A stretch of DNA of 64,000 nt from Dichetophora obliterata (lineage: Eukaryota; Arthropoda; Insecta; Diptera; Sciomyzidae), in contig OY986439.1 in assembly GCA_963920525.1 (NCBI GenBank), positions 24,874,819 through 24,938,818 on the forward strand, given 5' to 3'. Position 1 is the stretch's first letter. Every line of letters begins with the position of its first letter. Positions 46,633-57,649 of this stretch are shown piece by piece. The position numbers and the translations under genes are program-made. A model generated the notes under the pieces. That model was not told the origin of the DNA. It made no database searches and saw only the letters and a program-made list of their open reading frames with translations.

Positions 46633-47335
46633 GCTTTTTTCATATAAAACTCCAAAAAATTCATAGTGTTAGTATATAAAAAAAAAAAGGTATGGAATTC
46701 ATTTAAAATTAATAATTAATAAATAATAATAACAAAACAAAAAAAAAATTGAAAAAAACAATTTTCGTACAAAACTCCAAACAAATGCAAATAGGACCCT
46801 GGGGACCTTGTACTGCATATAAGGGCAAGGGATGACTCACCCATCGAAGGGTTAAGGATTATCGCATTTTTTATAGTGGTGGTGCTGCTCTCTTGCCATA
46901 GCCTTGGAAACGGATCAGCTATCTACATTGGAATCTATCTACAGCAGCTTGCATCCAATTGAAACTTTATCTGAATTGAAGGCCCGCCCGTTTACACAAA
47001 ATCCACATAAATTTATTTTTAGCTTTGCTGCCTTACCCAGTACATCCCTATTTGTTTGTGTTTTTCCTAAGTTGAAATTAATCATATCCAATGGATCAGT
47101 TTCTAATAACTTAGATATTTATATGTCCTGTAAGGCATAATTGTATAGTTACCCATCCCGGAAGGTTAACATTGAACATATAAAAATGTTTGAAACCAAA
47201 TTATTCGTATTTAGTTTATAAAAAACATATTAGAAATTGATGTATTTAGTTCAAACTTTTTAATTAAAAATCAATTAAAAGTGAAGAACCATTAAAAACT
47301 GTTCTGTTTCTTTTGTTAAATTTATTAGTAGCTCT
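46633..47335. other. Stretch without a recognised gene
   Basis: The first ~220 bp are probably the piggyBac 3' end, finishing at CGAAGGG|TTAA (46855). An open frame at about 46900-47140 begins ETDQLSTLESIYSS and has fairly protein-like composition. LESIYS recalls an RWD-domain start, but the rest does not fit, so I do not call it a gene. Confidence 0.4.
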
Positions 47336-47946
47336 TTAACCCTTTCAGTTGGCGCGTACACAATTGCGTACATCACTTTGTATGGCGCTTGTACGGAAAT
47401 TTACACTAATACAATAAAAATACATCTTAATTCAGGTGTTTTCTTCATTTTTTGACATAACTTAGATCAAGCAGAAATTTTATTCAGCGAACGTACTTTG
47501 AAATCCATATTTGTAGGATTAGAGAAACCCATATTTCATTAAAAATGTGGTTTTATGAAACAGAATTCTTTCAGATATAACAAAATACATACATATAGTC
47601 TCAAAATTTTTATAATTATTAAAAAAAAAGCAGCTAAAAAAACATGTACACAATTGTGTACAAACAAACTGAGCACATATGAAAACGTAAGAACACAATT
47701 ATACTTTTAAAATTGTAGTTAGAACTAATTGTAAGAAGCAGTTTGAAAAATTATTTCAAGCTTTCGGACGTAATAGCGTGAAGATAAATATAGTACACAA
47801 TTAAAAATCTTGTACTTAAATTTAAACTTTTCTGTACAACTTCGTTAGCTTTGGTTTCAAATTAAGCATTTGCAAAATACTTTTAATATAGCATTGGTTT
47901 TAAATTCAGTACAGGCTAGGATTAAAAAGAAAATAAAAATAGCAAA

Positions 47947-48020
47947 CACCTTGAGGTTCGAACCTACGATATTAAGTTTGTAAGGGCTTTAATCTTATCA
48001 CTGAGCTACTGAGATATGCC
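47947..48020 (-). repeat. tRNA-like SINE fragment
   Basis: The minus strand reads GGCATATCTCAGTAGCTCAG and TGATAAG (A-box-like), then a hairpin-like ATTAA...CTTAAT arm, then GTAGGTTCGAACCTC, a near-perfect B box. This is the most tRNA-like piece in the window, but the acceptor ends do not pair, so a functional tRNA is unlikely. Confidence 0.5.
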
Positions 48021-48429
48021 TAACAAAAACATATAAACCAAATCGCCTAATCGCCAGGCTAACTTTTTACGTCTAAATCCAAATTTAGTATCGAAATGTA
48101 CTAAAATTAAAACAAAAAGCTAAAAAGAATGCTGTAATAATTCTTTTGGATTAAATTTTAGTACAGTAGAGTTTTAATTATGAGTTAGTATTTGCAAAGT
48201 TTAAATTTTAAACCGCAAAGCTAAAAAAATACAGTAACATTTTAGCTGGACTAAAATTAGTCCAAGACTTTTAACCGTGTAGTTTACATTGTTTGACAAT
48301 TTTAATAGGACAGAGTTGTAATTAAACTATAAACATAAAATGGCTAAAAAAAAGGATTTTTCGCACAGGAAATCCATGATTTTCTGAACGCTATGGACTC
48401 AGATTAAAAGTTGCCAGATTTTTCTGAAT

Positions 48430-49118
48430 GTGAAGATGATTTTAAAATTTTCAAAGAAAATGCGTAAACACACAAAAGTTGATATAATTACAACAATTCT
48501 GCAAAGATCTGGAAACTTATTTGATGTTCTACTGAGTGGAAATATTACTAATACAGTACATTATGAAGATGTAACGGATATTGCTCCACTGATTACTGAA
48601 TTTTGTAAAACTGAAAATGTGCAGCTTATTGATAAGATGGAGAAGTACATATTAACTGACAAAAAGAAAATTGAATTTAGAAGAAGGCAGTTGTTTCCAG
48701 AAACATTTATGTTTGAACCAGAGGTATTGGTAGAAAATTAAGCATATGACGTTCTAAATTGAAGGCTATTATCACATTTCGAAAAATATTTGCCGTCTAT
48801 ATAAAAATTTTTATGCAAAACAGACGGGAACAAACATTTCAACACACGACTCAAGACGAAATGATGCACTTTTTTTAAAACTAAAATAATATTTCTTAGT
48901 CCAAAAAGTCGACATTGCACATTACTTTCCATTTCGTTGATGTTGTTTTTTGTGCTAGCTGGACAGAATGCAAAATGGATTGTATAAAGAGCAAGAATCC
49001 GAAGTGTTCGGATAGATCTTGTATAATAATTTGCTGTAAGTTCAGGGTATATCTTTGTTTGACGAAGGATCGAAATTGCTATCACAATTTCATAAAAAAC
49101 AATTACCAAAATTGTTAG
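48430..49118 (+). pseudogene. piggyBac-like transposase scraps, probable
   Basis: A 103-codon frame (48430-48741) contains HTKVDIITTILQRSGNL and ends KKKIEFRRRQLFPETFMFE, plausible for the region just before a piggyBac core. After 48900 another frame gives TECKMDCIKSKNPKCSDRSC, then CKFRVYLCLTKDRNCYHNF, which resembles the Cys-rich tail of piggyBac-type transposases (YLC...RNC). The catalytic core is absent, as expected for an internal deletion. The family call rests mainly on the TTAA-flanked frame around it. Confidence 0.5.
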
Positions 49119-49481
49119 AAGTAACTGTTAAATACAGAAATGAACTTATGTGAATTTACTTTAAAGTTTTTATAATTTTTTATTTTTGTTTTTGAGTCCT
49201 TGGACTAAATTTTTATTATTTCATTATTATGCGTTTTTGAATTACACAGAAATAATTAAAAAACAATTGTTCTACAATATTTATATAATCTTTGTTTAGT
49301 ACTGTAAAAACTACACTTGAGTTGGTATGTACGCAATTGTGGACATCCTGAAAAAAGATCAAGGAGCTGCCGTAGAAAATTTTAAGCGTGATTTTTGAGT
49401 TTTTATGACGTTAATTCACTAAAAAGCACTAATAAATCATTTTTAACAATATTAGAATTAATTCCCAACTCAAAGGGTTAA

Positions 49482-49855
49482 TAGCGTTAAAATAGTAAAT
49501 AGTGGAGAAATGATATTCGGTTAAATCGTAATGATATTTTTGGAGGCATATTTTATGCTTTAAAATTAATTTTCAATGTGTGCAAAATTTACTAGTTTTT
49601 AATAGATTTATTTTAATCTAAATATCAACTAATTTAAAATCAACTAGTTACCAAGTAGTTGAAAATATATGCAAACGAAGGCAATTGACTTAATAAGCGG
49701 ACATCGCCAAACAAAATATGTGAGCTTGTTCCATGGAAAAAAGTCAGAATTTCAACCAGTTGTTGTTGATAATAAACTATTTTTTCGTTTACTTTTAAAT
49801 TAGTTAATTTTTCTATAGGGTGTTTATTTCTCTCTCGTTTCACTATTTGATCAAT
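49482..49855. other. Non-coding stretch
   Basis: No gene, RNA or repeat recognised between the TTAA-flanked element and the LINE. Confidence 0.5.
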
Positions 49856-52026
49856 TATTTTTCATATCTAATCATGATTTAATATTTTGCTCGTTAAATG
49901 TAAACATGTCTCGCAATGTTTTACCTAACTCCTTTTTGTATCGTGATTTTAAAAATATTAATTATCAGTCCTTGTTTCATGACGTTTCATTGATTTCTTT
50001 TAATGACTGCTGGCATCATAGCTAAGTTGATGATAAACTTTGCTACCTTACAACTCCTGTGAAATATTGGTTTGAAAAATGTTCCTCTGCGGACAGTACG
50101 TCAAAAGAATGCATATTGTCATTGGTTCTCACAGAATGTTCTTAACGCAATAAAAAAAACGAAATAGATTACACAAACTTTGGAGAAGAGATCCTTCATC
50201 TGCAAATTGGGAAAGCTATAGGTTAGCCAGAAATGAATCTGTTAACTTAACAAGGCAATTCAAGACCCAGTATTTCTCTGCCAAGCTTAAATTGTCCCTT
50301 CCCACCAAAACTTTATGGAACAATATAAATAGTCTTGGTGTGCGAAAAAATAATTCCTCTGTAATTAATGTGGACCCGGACATAGTAAATGACTTCTTTG
50401 TTGGAAATATTACACCTTTTAGTAATACTGTAATTTCCACACCAGAATTGTATGCTCCGCATTTATTTGAATTCACACCTGTAATTAAAATTAATGTTAA
50501 AAATTGTGTGATGCATATTTAGCTAAATGCAATGTGTGAAGATGGTATTCCCATCAAATTTATAAAACGTTTACTACCTCATATCATAAGTCCATTGACA
50601 CACATTATAAAACACTGTTTTATATCCTCGTCATTTCCAGGTATTTGGAAAACTGCTACTGTCTTGCCGGCGGCAAAAAAGTCAAACCCATCTGGACCAA
50701 ATGACTTTAGACCAATTAGCATACTTTCCCCGTTATCTAAAGTATGCGAAAAAAAAATCATGAGCCATCAAATCAATAAGTTCTTACAGGTAAACAATCT
50801 TCTTTCTCCATATCAGTCTGGTTTTCGGGAGGGGCATAGTTGTGCTTCCGCAATTGTTAAAGTACTCGATGACATCCGACCCGAATGTGATACTGGATCT
50901 TTGTCTCTACTTTGCCTGCTGGACTTCTCCAAGGCATTTGACAAAGTTAGTCATGCATACTTTGTCTTAAACTTCGGTGTCTCCTTGGGTTTTCCAACTG
51001 TACAGTGAGCCTTATTTCCTGATATTTGTCGAGTAGTTCACAAAGTGTTAAAGTAGGTCAAAGGTTCTCTCACCGTAAGCCAGTTCTGAATGGAATTCCA
51101 CAAGGCTCGATTCTTGGACCGCTTTTATTCTCCATTTTCATAAATGACATCTTTACTGTCTGCAGACATTCATCTATGCACGCTTATGCTGATGATATTC
51201 AACTTTATCTTTCCAGTAGTGTTGAACTCATAGATGACCTCTCTGGTAGACTGAATAAAGATCTAAGTAACATATTTAACAGGGCTTGTTGTAATGGTTT
51301 TCAACTCAATGCAGCCAAATCTTATGTTCTACCCATCTGTAAGAATAAAAATATGTTAGATGTTATCCCTGAGTTATACATTGGTACTACCTAACTCCAT
51401 GTTGTGTGGAAAAATTCTTCCTTGTCTTGTATCGATCATGTTAATATTGTAGTCGAACAAGTTTATTATATCCTTCGAAATCTAAGAATATCCACTAATT
51501 GTTGCACTCTCGAATTAAAGAAACTACTGGTTAAGCAACTCGTTTTTTCGGTTATAACATACTCTGAGGTCGTATACAGCAAACTTGATTCATCCTCATT
51601 GCTTAAACTTAATATTGCTTATAATTATGCAACACGTTTTGTGTATGGATTAAATAAATTCAACCATCTGTGAAATTTTAGAAATGCAATACGCGGTTGT
51701 AGCTTGTCTGGATACTTAAACGCTAGGAACTGTATTTATCTACACAAAATTATACACACTAAGACTCCTCACTATCTTTATGTAAAATTACAGTTCAGCA
51801 TATCCAGGAGATATAATATTTTTGTCATACCTAGGCATAGTTCTCTTGCTAGTTCTAATCTATTTTTCATTAATGTCGTTAGACTTTGGATGCGTTGCCT
51901 CGAAGATTGAGAGAGATTTCTCGAACTGAAACATTTAGGCAATCTATTTTCACACACTTTTCTTCTCCTCAATTCTTAAATTCTGTTTTCCATTTTCCTT
52001 TTGTATTTCTTTTTTTCCCTTTTCTA
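49856..52026 (+). pseudogene. LINE (jockey/CR1-group) ORF2, 5'-truncated and frameshifted
   Basis: The relic starts within the endonuclease tail (DLIFCSLNVN, then RDFKNINYQSLFHDV and WFEKC), followed by the linker LHKLWRRDPSSANWESYRL. Reverse transcriptase blocks follow: GIPIKFIKRLLPHIISPL, SFPGIWKTATVLPAAKKS, FRPISILSPLSKVCEK, LLSPYQSGFREGHSCASA, LLCLLDFSKAFDKVSH, GIPQGSILGPLLFSIFIND and HAYADDIQLYLSS. Unlike the other LINE here, the YADD box is intact. The C-terminal region (SVITYSEVVYSKLDSSSL, RFVYGLNKFNHL, ALPRRLREISRTETFRQS) is present in shifting frames. Frameshifts or stops occur near 50520, 51005, 51392, 51672 and 51890. A DNA transposon is inserted at its 3' end (52027). Confidence 0.85.
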
Positions 52027-53343
52027 AAGAATGGTTCACTTATAATTTGGCCACATAAAAATAGGTATATCTCTTGAAATAAAACTCCGATTATTAAATT
52101 TTTTATATCAAATTAAATTATATTATTTCATGTTTAAGATAACTAATTATGGATACTAAATTACAATGTTTCGGTAAAAATTTCGGACTTTCTTTTTAAT
52201 GCCTTGCATTAGGTTTTGCACAACTTGTCGTGATACTTCATACCTTATTTCATTCACCGCATACCTTATTCCACTTTATTCCCAAATTTTCTTTTGAATT
52301 TGAAGTTTTGCCATGTTTTTTTAACTTTTGTTTGGTTATTGCCCAAAATCTCTCAATTGGTCGAAGTTCGGGACAGTTTGGTGGGTTCATGTGTTTCGGT
52401 ATAATGTCAACAGCGTGTAAACAGTACCAATCCATTGTATCCTTGGAATAATGACAGGATGCCAAATCTGGCCAAAATTTCACAGGAGCTTGGTGGCATC
52501 GAATAAAAGGCAGTAGACGCTTTTCCAGACATTCCTGTCGATATAATTCACCAGACATCGTGGAATGCGTCACAAATGGGCGACTTTTCAGTCCACAGCT
52601 GCAGATTGCCTGCCAAACCAATACCTTTTTTCCAAATTTATCCAAATTATCGTATTTATACCTTTCGGTCACTCCTCCTCTTATTTTTGCAACATAAAAA
52701 TTCCGACCTGGTAGCTGTTTGACATCCATTTTGACGTATGTTTCGTTATCCATTATAATGCACCCGTTAAATTTTGTCAAAACCTGTTCATACAGAATGC
52801 GTGCTCTCCTTTTTGCTACAGATTGCTGTTTTTCCGAACGGTTTGGAAATTTTATAGTTCTATATGATACCAGCTTTGCATTTATGTGAATTCTTCGTAC
52901 CGTACTTTTACTTGTTCCGTATCTTTTTGCTCGATCATTGTCGGAGAGGCCTGGATTTAAACGTATGGACCTTAATACCTTCACCCGCAAAGCTGGGTCT
53001 CCGCTTCCCTTTTTTTTAGCCGCTCTTGTTTTTCGTTCAACGGACAACGTTTGTTTATATCGTTTAAGAACATTGTTGACGGTAGATTTTGGAATATTTA
53101 AGATCTTAGCGATTTTTCTTCCCGACCAGTTCGGATTATCCAATGATTTGTGCACAATCATTTTCCTAATTTCTTTTTCCATCTTCGCCTGTAGTCACAA
53201 ATATAAACTTACTGAAATGAATTTTGCTGGGAATAACGGTGCATTGTTTACAAACAATACGTCATTAAAAACTTTTTATTTGGTCCACTGGGGGCGCTGC
53301 AATCGACAGTAACATGCGGCCAAATTATAACTGAACCATTCTT
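52027..53343 (-). mobile_element. ITmD37E-type Tc1/mariner element, 1317 bp
   Basis: The ends are AAGAATGGTTCACTTATAAT (52027) and, inverted, AAGAATGGTTCAGTTATAAT (ending 53343), with inverted similarity running on to TTTGGCC. TA stands outside each end (52025-52026 and 53344-53345). It carries one transposase gene on minus. It sits just past the LINE coding end. Confidence 0.88.
52156..53182 (-). pseudogene. ITmD37E-type transposase, nearly intact
   Basis: The 310-codon frame from ATG 53182 has a helix-turn-helix start (DNPNWSGRKIAKILNIPKST, about residues 15-45), a second DNA-binding part (KRYGTSKSTVRRIHI, about 88-102), then the catalytic domain. MDNETYVKMDVKQLPG holds the first acid, FWPDLASCHYS the second, and NPPNCPELRPIERFW the third, with 37 residues between D and E. 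Relatives I recall read MDDETY, so the D of the DE pair may be N here, which would impair catalysis. A short repeat of AATAAGGTATG near 52255 shifts the frame: the apparent stop follows VCGE, while the expected tail (NEIRYEVSRQVVQNLMQGI) continues in the next frame to a TAG ending at 52156. Confidence 0.85.
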
Positions 53344-53345
53344 TA

Positions 53346-55124
53346 TATAAGTTTTATGCTTATTTAATATTTATGCACGCGATTTTTTTCTTTAATGCCA
53401 TCTTAATGTTTCAAATTATTTTTATTATTAGATTTTAAATTATTTTTTGTTATTATCTAGGATTATTTTTAAACTTTACGATTTATATTTGTTGTAATTC
53501 CATATTTGGTTGGTTGCATATAATGTTATCCATTGTACTGGAAAACAACTTGTTCTTATTTGTACTCATTTTTCTATCTAATAAAATAAAATATTTAGAA
53601 TTCTTGACAATAAAGTAAATTTAAGTGTATTTTCAAATGTGTGTGTGTGTTATTGAGTGTATGAGCTTATATGTATGTGATTAGAGCACAACACGGGAGG
53701 GGAAGGAAATTGCTAATAAACGAATGACTGATAATGGATTAGCGTTGCCAAATCCACAAATTTATTTAGCAGTCTTCATTAGCCTTAATAATATATTTCG
53801 TTTACTCTTACACGTGCATGCTATTTTTTGGATATTTACTTAATACCAACTCTAACTCACAAGCTAACATGCTCGTTCATATTTCAGGGAAAGTGTTATT
53901 GCATATAACGCATGCAATATGCTACAATATGTTACAGTGAAAAATTTGAACCTTTCAATTTCGATTGAAAATTTTTAATAGATACTTTTATTTAATTTAA
54001 TGGGCACTTCGCTTCAATAACGAACCAGAATGGACCGTTGGCTCAAGGAAAGTACACAACATTCACTACAGCTACTAAAAACTGAAAATTAATTTCAATG
54101 TGAGTTTATTTGAAATTAACTAATTTTCTTTTTATCAGTACGGTATTTAAAAATAAATGAAATTATACACTATTAAACTTTTAACAATAGTTGTTTAAGT
54201 GATGATGTTAATATTAGTTCATTAAAAATATTACTTTAAAAAATTTGTACTTCAAAGTAGTATTCTGATGTTTTTGTTAAATGTGTACAACTGAAGTGTA
54301 AGTTCATTAAATAAAATTAAAGTGAACTAAAACAGCTATAAATATGACTCTAGCTTCATTGGCAAACTAATATATCAATGAAACTTAGGCAAACAGATAC
54401 CTGGCAAAGATTGTGGAGTGTGCAAGATGGCAGTCTTACGCCCTTTTATACATATTCAAAAGTCTTTTTTTCCAATCAATTAAGAATTTATAAATTATTC
54501 ACTAAAACAGCATTAAAAAATTACAAGACTCCTCAATATTAAGTCCTTAACGCATGCTGAAATAATTTTTATTAGGACTTAGTCATACGCAATACTTCAC
54601 ACGTAAAATTGGTTATTATTCAAAAATATTCGCTTCAGAGTATCACTTAATTCAATAAGCATTGAAACCAAACACCTGGCAAAACACATTCATACCGTAA
54701 GGTACACTTCCCTAAACACTGCCTACTACTAGGCGCGCGTGCACTACATACGAATGAAATATATTAAGTGCCTATACAAGATTGCAAATGTCTGTCTTAA
54801 AAGAGAATAGCCTCTTGCGTCAGCAGGAATACGCTTGTATAAATAGAGGGATTTTGTAGAAAATCCAAAAATTAGTATGCATAGCAAATGTCGTTTATCA
54901 ATCTAATGACATCATCAGTCAGGCATTGAATGTGGAGTACAAACAAAGAAGTGGTGTCATAATTTTCTGCTAGTTCACCTAAATAATTGCTTGCAAGTAG
55001 TTTCGGAGAAAGCATGTACCTTTAAAATTAATGATTTTCTTGTGTATTATTTAATTGAGAGAAAAAGAATATATCCAGTACTTGTACAAAGTGAAACAGA
55101 TTTTTGGGAATAAATATACAATTA
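53346..55124. other. Non-coding stretch
   Basis: No gene recognised. The first part may be the LINE 3' UTR continuing beyond the inserted element. A short (GT)n run lies at about 53636. Confidence 0.5.
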
Positions 55125-55126
55125 TA

Positions 55127-56420
55127 AAGGGTGTCCCAACAAGAACGCAATTTTTAAATTTGGCGCCATTTGAAGTGTCATTGTTTGACATTTGAACAAT
55201 TGTTATTGTTTGCTAGTAGAAGGTACGAGGTTAGTAAAAATGGAGCGCTACATGAATGAACAACGCATTCTCATTGTGAAATTGTTTTACCAAAATGGTG
55301 AAAGTTTTGCGGCTACAGTTCGCAAATTGCGATCAATTTGGGGTCACAATAATGCTCCAAAAGAGTCAACTGTAAAGAGATTAATGGATAAATTTGCCGA
55401 AACTGGGTCTGTTAGTGATGTAAAGACAACAACGCGCCTTCGACCAGGTCGATCGACCAAAATTGTTGCAGCTGTACGTGATGATGTCTTTCAAACTCCA
55501 TCCACCTCAATTCAACACCGAGCTCAGCAAATTGGTGTCTCCAAATCCACTATGCAGCGAATTTTGACGAAAGATTTGCATCTTCATGCATACAAAGTTC
55601 AATTGACTCAGGAACTGAAGCCAGCTGACGAAGGGAGTTCGTTAATTGGGTATTGGAGAGACAACATGAAAATGCTGATTTTGCCGCTAAAATCATCTTC
55701 AGTGACGAGGCCCATTTCCATCTTGATGGCTTCGTCAATAGGCAGAATTGTTGCATTTGGGGTGAGGAAAATCCTCGAGTGATTCACGAGAAGCAAATGC
55801 ATCCGCAACGTGTCACTGTGTGGTGTGGTTTTTGGGCTGGAGGAATCATTGGACCTTTTTTTTATGAAAATGAGGCAGGTCAAGCGCAAACAGTCAATGG
55901 TGTTCGGTATCGTGAAATGATAACCAGTTTTTTCTTTCCTAGAATTGAAGAAATGAATGTGGAGGGCATGTGGTTCCAACAAGACGGCGCCACATGTCAT
56001 ACAGCCAGAGAAACAATTCCATTGCTGCATCAGTCATTTCCCGGTCGTGTTATTTCGCGTTTTGGAGATCAGAATTTTCCGCCTAGATCGTGCGATTTAA
56101 CACCATTCGATTTTTTTCTTCGGGGTTTTTTGAAGTCGATGGTTTACTCGAATAAGCCGACGACGACTCAAGCCTTAAAAGAGGAAATTGGACGCTGCAT
56201 TAATGAAATACCGCAGCATTTATGCAAAACGGTCATTGAAAATTTCATTAAAAGATCGCGTGTATGCCAGCAAAGCCGCGGCGGCCATCTGCACGATATA
56301 TTGTTCCATACATAACCTCATTCTGTCTACTTTACGATATAATAAAGTTTCACGATTTTTTTTTTAAATATCTGTGTTTTATTTAAAATTTAAAAATTGT
56401 GCTCTTGTTGGGACACCCTT
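55127..56420 (+). mobile_element. mariner-like element (D,D41D), 1294 bp, nearly intact
   Basis: The ends are AAGGGTGTCCCAACAAGAAC (55127) and, inverted, AAGGGTGTCCCAACAAGAGC (ending 56420). The inverted similarity continues through CAATTTTTAAATTT, making a TIR of about 35 bp with two mismatches. TA stands on both sides (55125-55126 and 56421-56422). This is the best preserved element in the window, with one transposase gene. Confidence 0.93.
55240..56315 (+). pseudogene. mariner (D,D41D, rosa-type) transposase, single frameshift
   Basis: The ATG at 55240 gives MERYMNEQRILIVKLFYQNG, then helix-turn-helix regions (FAATVRKLRSIWG; QQIGVSKSTMQRILTKDL) and the linker KVQLTQELKPAD. Near 55625, after PAD, a small indel shifts the frame, and the protein continues as REFVNWVLERQHENADFAAK to a TAA ending at 56315. 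The catalytic triad is intact: FSDEAHF, FQQDGATCHTA and the last D of SCDLTPFDFF, with 41 residues between the second and third. I chose the first ATG because sister copies start there (MxxLTxEQR-like). Apart from the one frameshift (about 358 codons in total) I see no stop. LRGF stands where sisters have LWGY. Confidence 0.92.
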
Positions 56421-56422
56421 TA

Positions 56423-57640
56423 CAATGTTTTAAAGGTATGAGGCAAATCATTACATGCATATACATACAAGCTTTGAAACAGGGAATAGAACTCATTTTG
56501 ATGAGAAGACATTAATTTAAATATTTTTCAAAATTTCTGCAAAAAAAAAATTCTCGGAAATAGAAAATAAACATTTGAATAAAGGCAAATAATAGAAGAA
56601 AAAATGGTTTAAATTACATTAAAAAGTATCAAAAAAGTGAAAAATGAATAAATGCTCTTGGCAAAAACTTTTTTGTGTGACTTAAAAAATTTGAGCTTTA
56701 ACACACTTTCAAACTTTGTTCAACAACAAATGACGTACTTTTGGACTTTAATAAATAACTAATGACATTATAATAAATTGATACGAAATTTATTTGAAAA
56801 AAAAACAAATTTAGTAGCTTCAAATATTTAGTTAAAATAAAAATTTGTCAAAGAACTTAACAGAACGAAACAATTCGACAACCACTTTATTGAATCAAAC
56901 TCTACCCCTTCTCTCCTCACACAACAATTTATTTAAAATTACATAAAAAAGTTTTTATTTATATTTATTAATTTGCATAAAAATAATAGCAAAAGTCTTG
57001 CTTAATACAAGATAACAATAAAACAACCAACGAAAACAAACAAAACAGCAACCAACGCGTTAAACTTGTAAACTTTTCGTATTTAATCAATAGTGAAAAC
57101 AGAGAGAGAGAGCAACAGGAACGTAAAAAAAACCCCAATCAGAGAAGCTACTCCACACTCGTAAAACTTTGTTTTTGCCACATAGCATAAAAAGGTTCAT
57201 ATCAAGTAATTTTGCACTATTTATATGCACAATGGAGGAACATAAATAACAAACTTGCAAATATATTCATACATTCCTCTGATGCTTATCATATTGGTAC
57301 ATTTTTTGTTAAACTGATTTAATATCGTATATTTAATAGCATTTGTTTTATAACTTCCTTCTCTTAAATTTTTCTTAAAAAGTTCCACAAGAAAATACGA
57401 CCTAAAATATTTTGCAAGAACAAAAACTTTTGAAAACTTTGAATAGAAATACATTAAATTCGTTTATTAAAAAGAAGTTTTCTGTAGAAAACTCATGTAA
57501 ACTTGAAGTCACTTTTATGGAGAATATTTAACTATGCTAAAGATTGCTAGAGCTTCTAACTTTTGATTCCAATTTATTTGTTTTTTACTTCAAATTTTCT
57601 ATTTCTATTTGCTTCAAAGATTCTAGTTAAAACATAATTT
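56423..57640. other. Non-coding AT-rich stretch
   Basis: No gene, RNA or repeat recognised. Confidence 0.5.
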
Positions 57641-57649
57641 CCCAATAAA

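Larger units (their letters stand above)
47340..49477. mobile_element. Second piggyBac-like element, TTAA-flanked, deleted inside
   Basis: CCCTTTCAGTTGG (47340) and, inverted, CCCTTTGAGTTGG (ending 49477) are 13-bp inverted repeats with one mismatch, flanked by TTAA at 47336-47339 and 49478-49481. The subterminal phrase ACAATTGCGTACAT is on the left at about 47360 and inverted on the right at about 49325, and further ACACAATTGTGTAC-like words occur inside. A tRNA-like SINE fragment (47947-48020) and transposase scraps lie within. Confidence 0.7.

Noticed and set aside
46904..47140. Possible RWD-domain fragment (ETDQLSTLESIYSS)
   Set aside because: Only LESIY matches; following residues lack the RWD pattern, and there is no ATG in a sensible place.
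47947..48020. Functional tRNA gene on minus
   Set aside because: B box is good, but the acceptor stem does not pair and the anticodon arm is irregular; better read as tRNA-derived.
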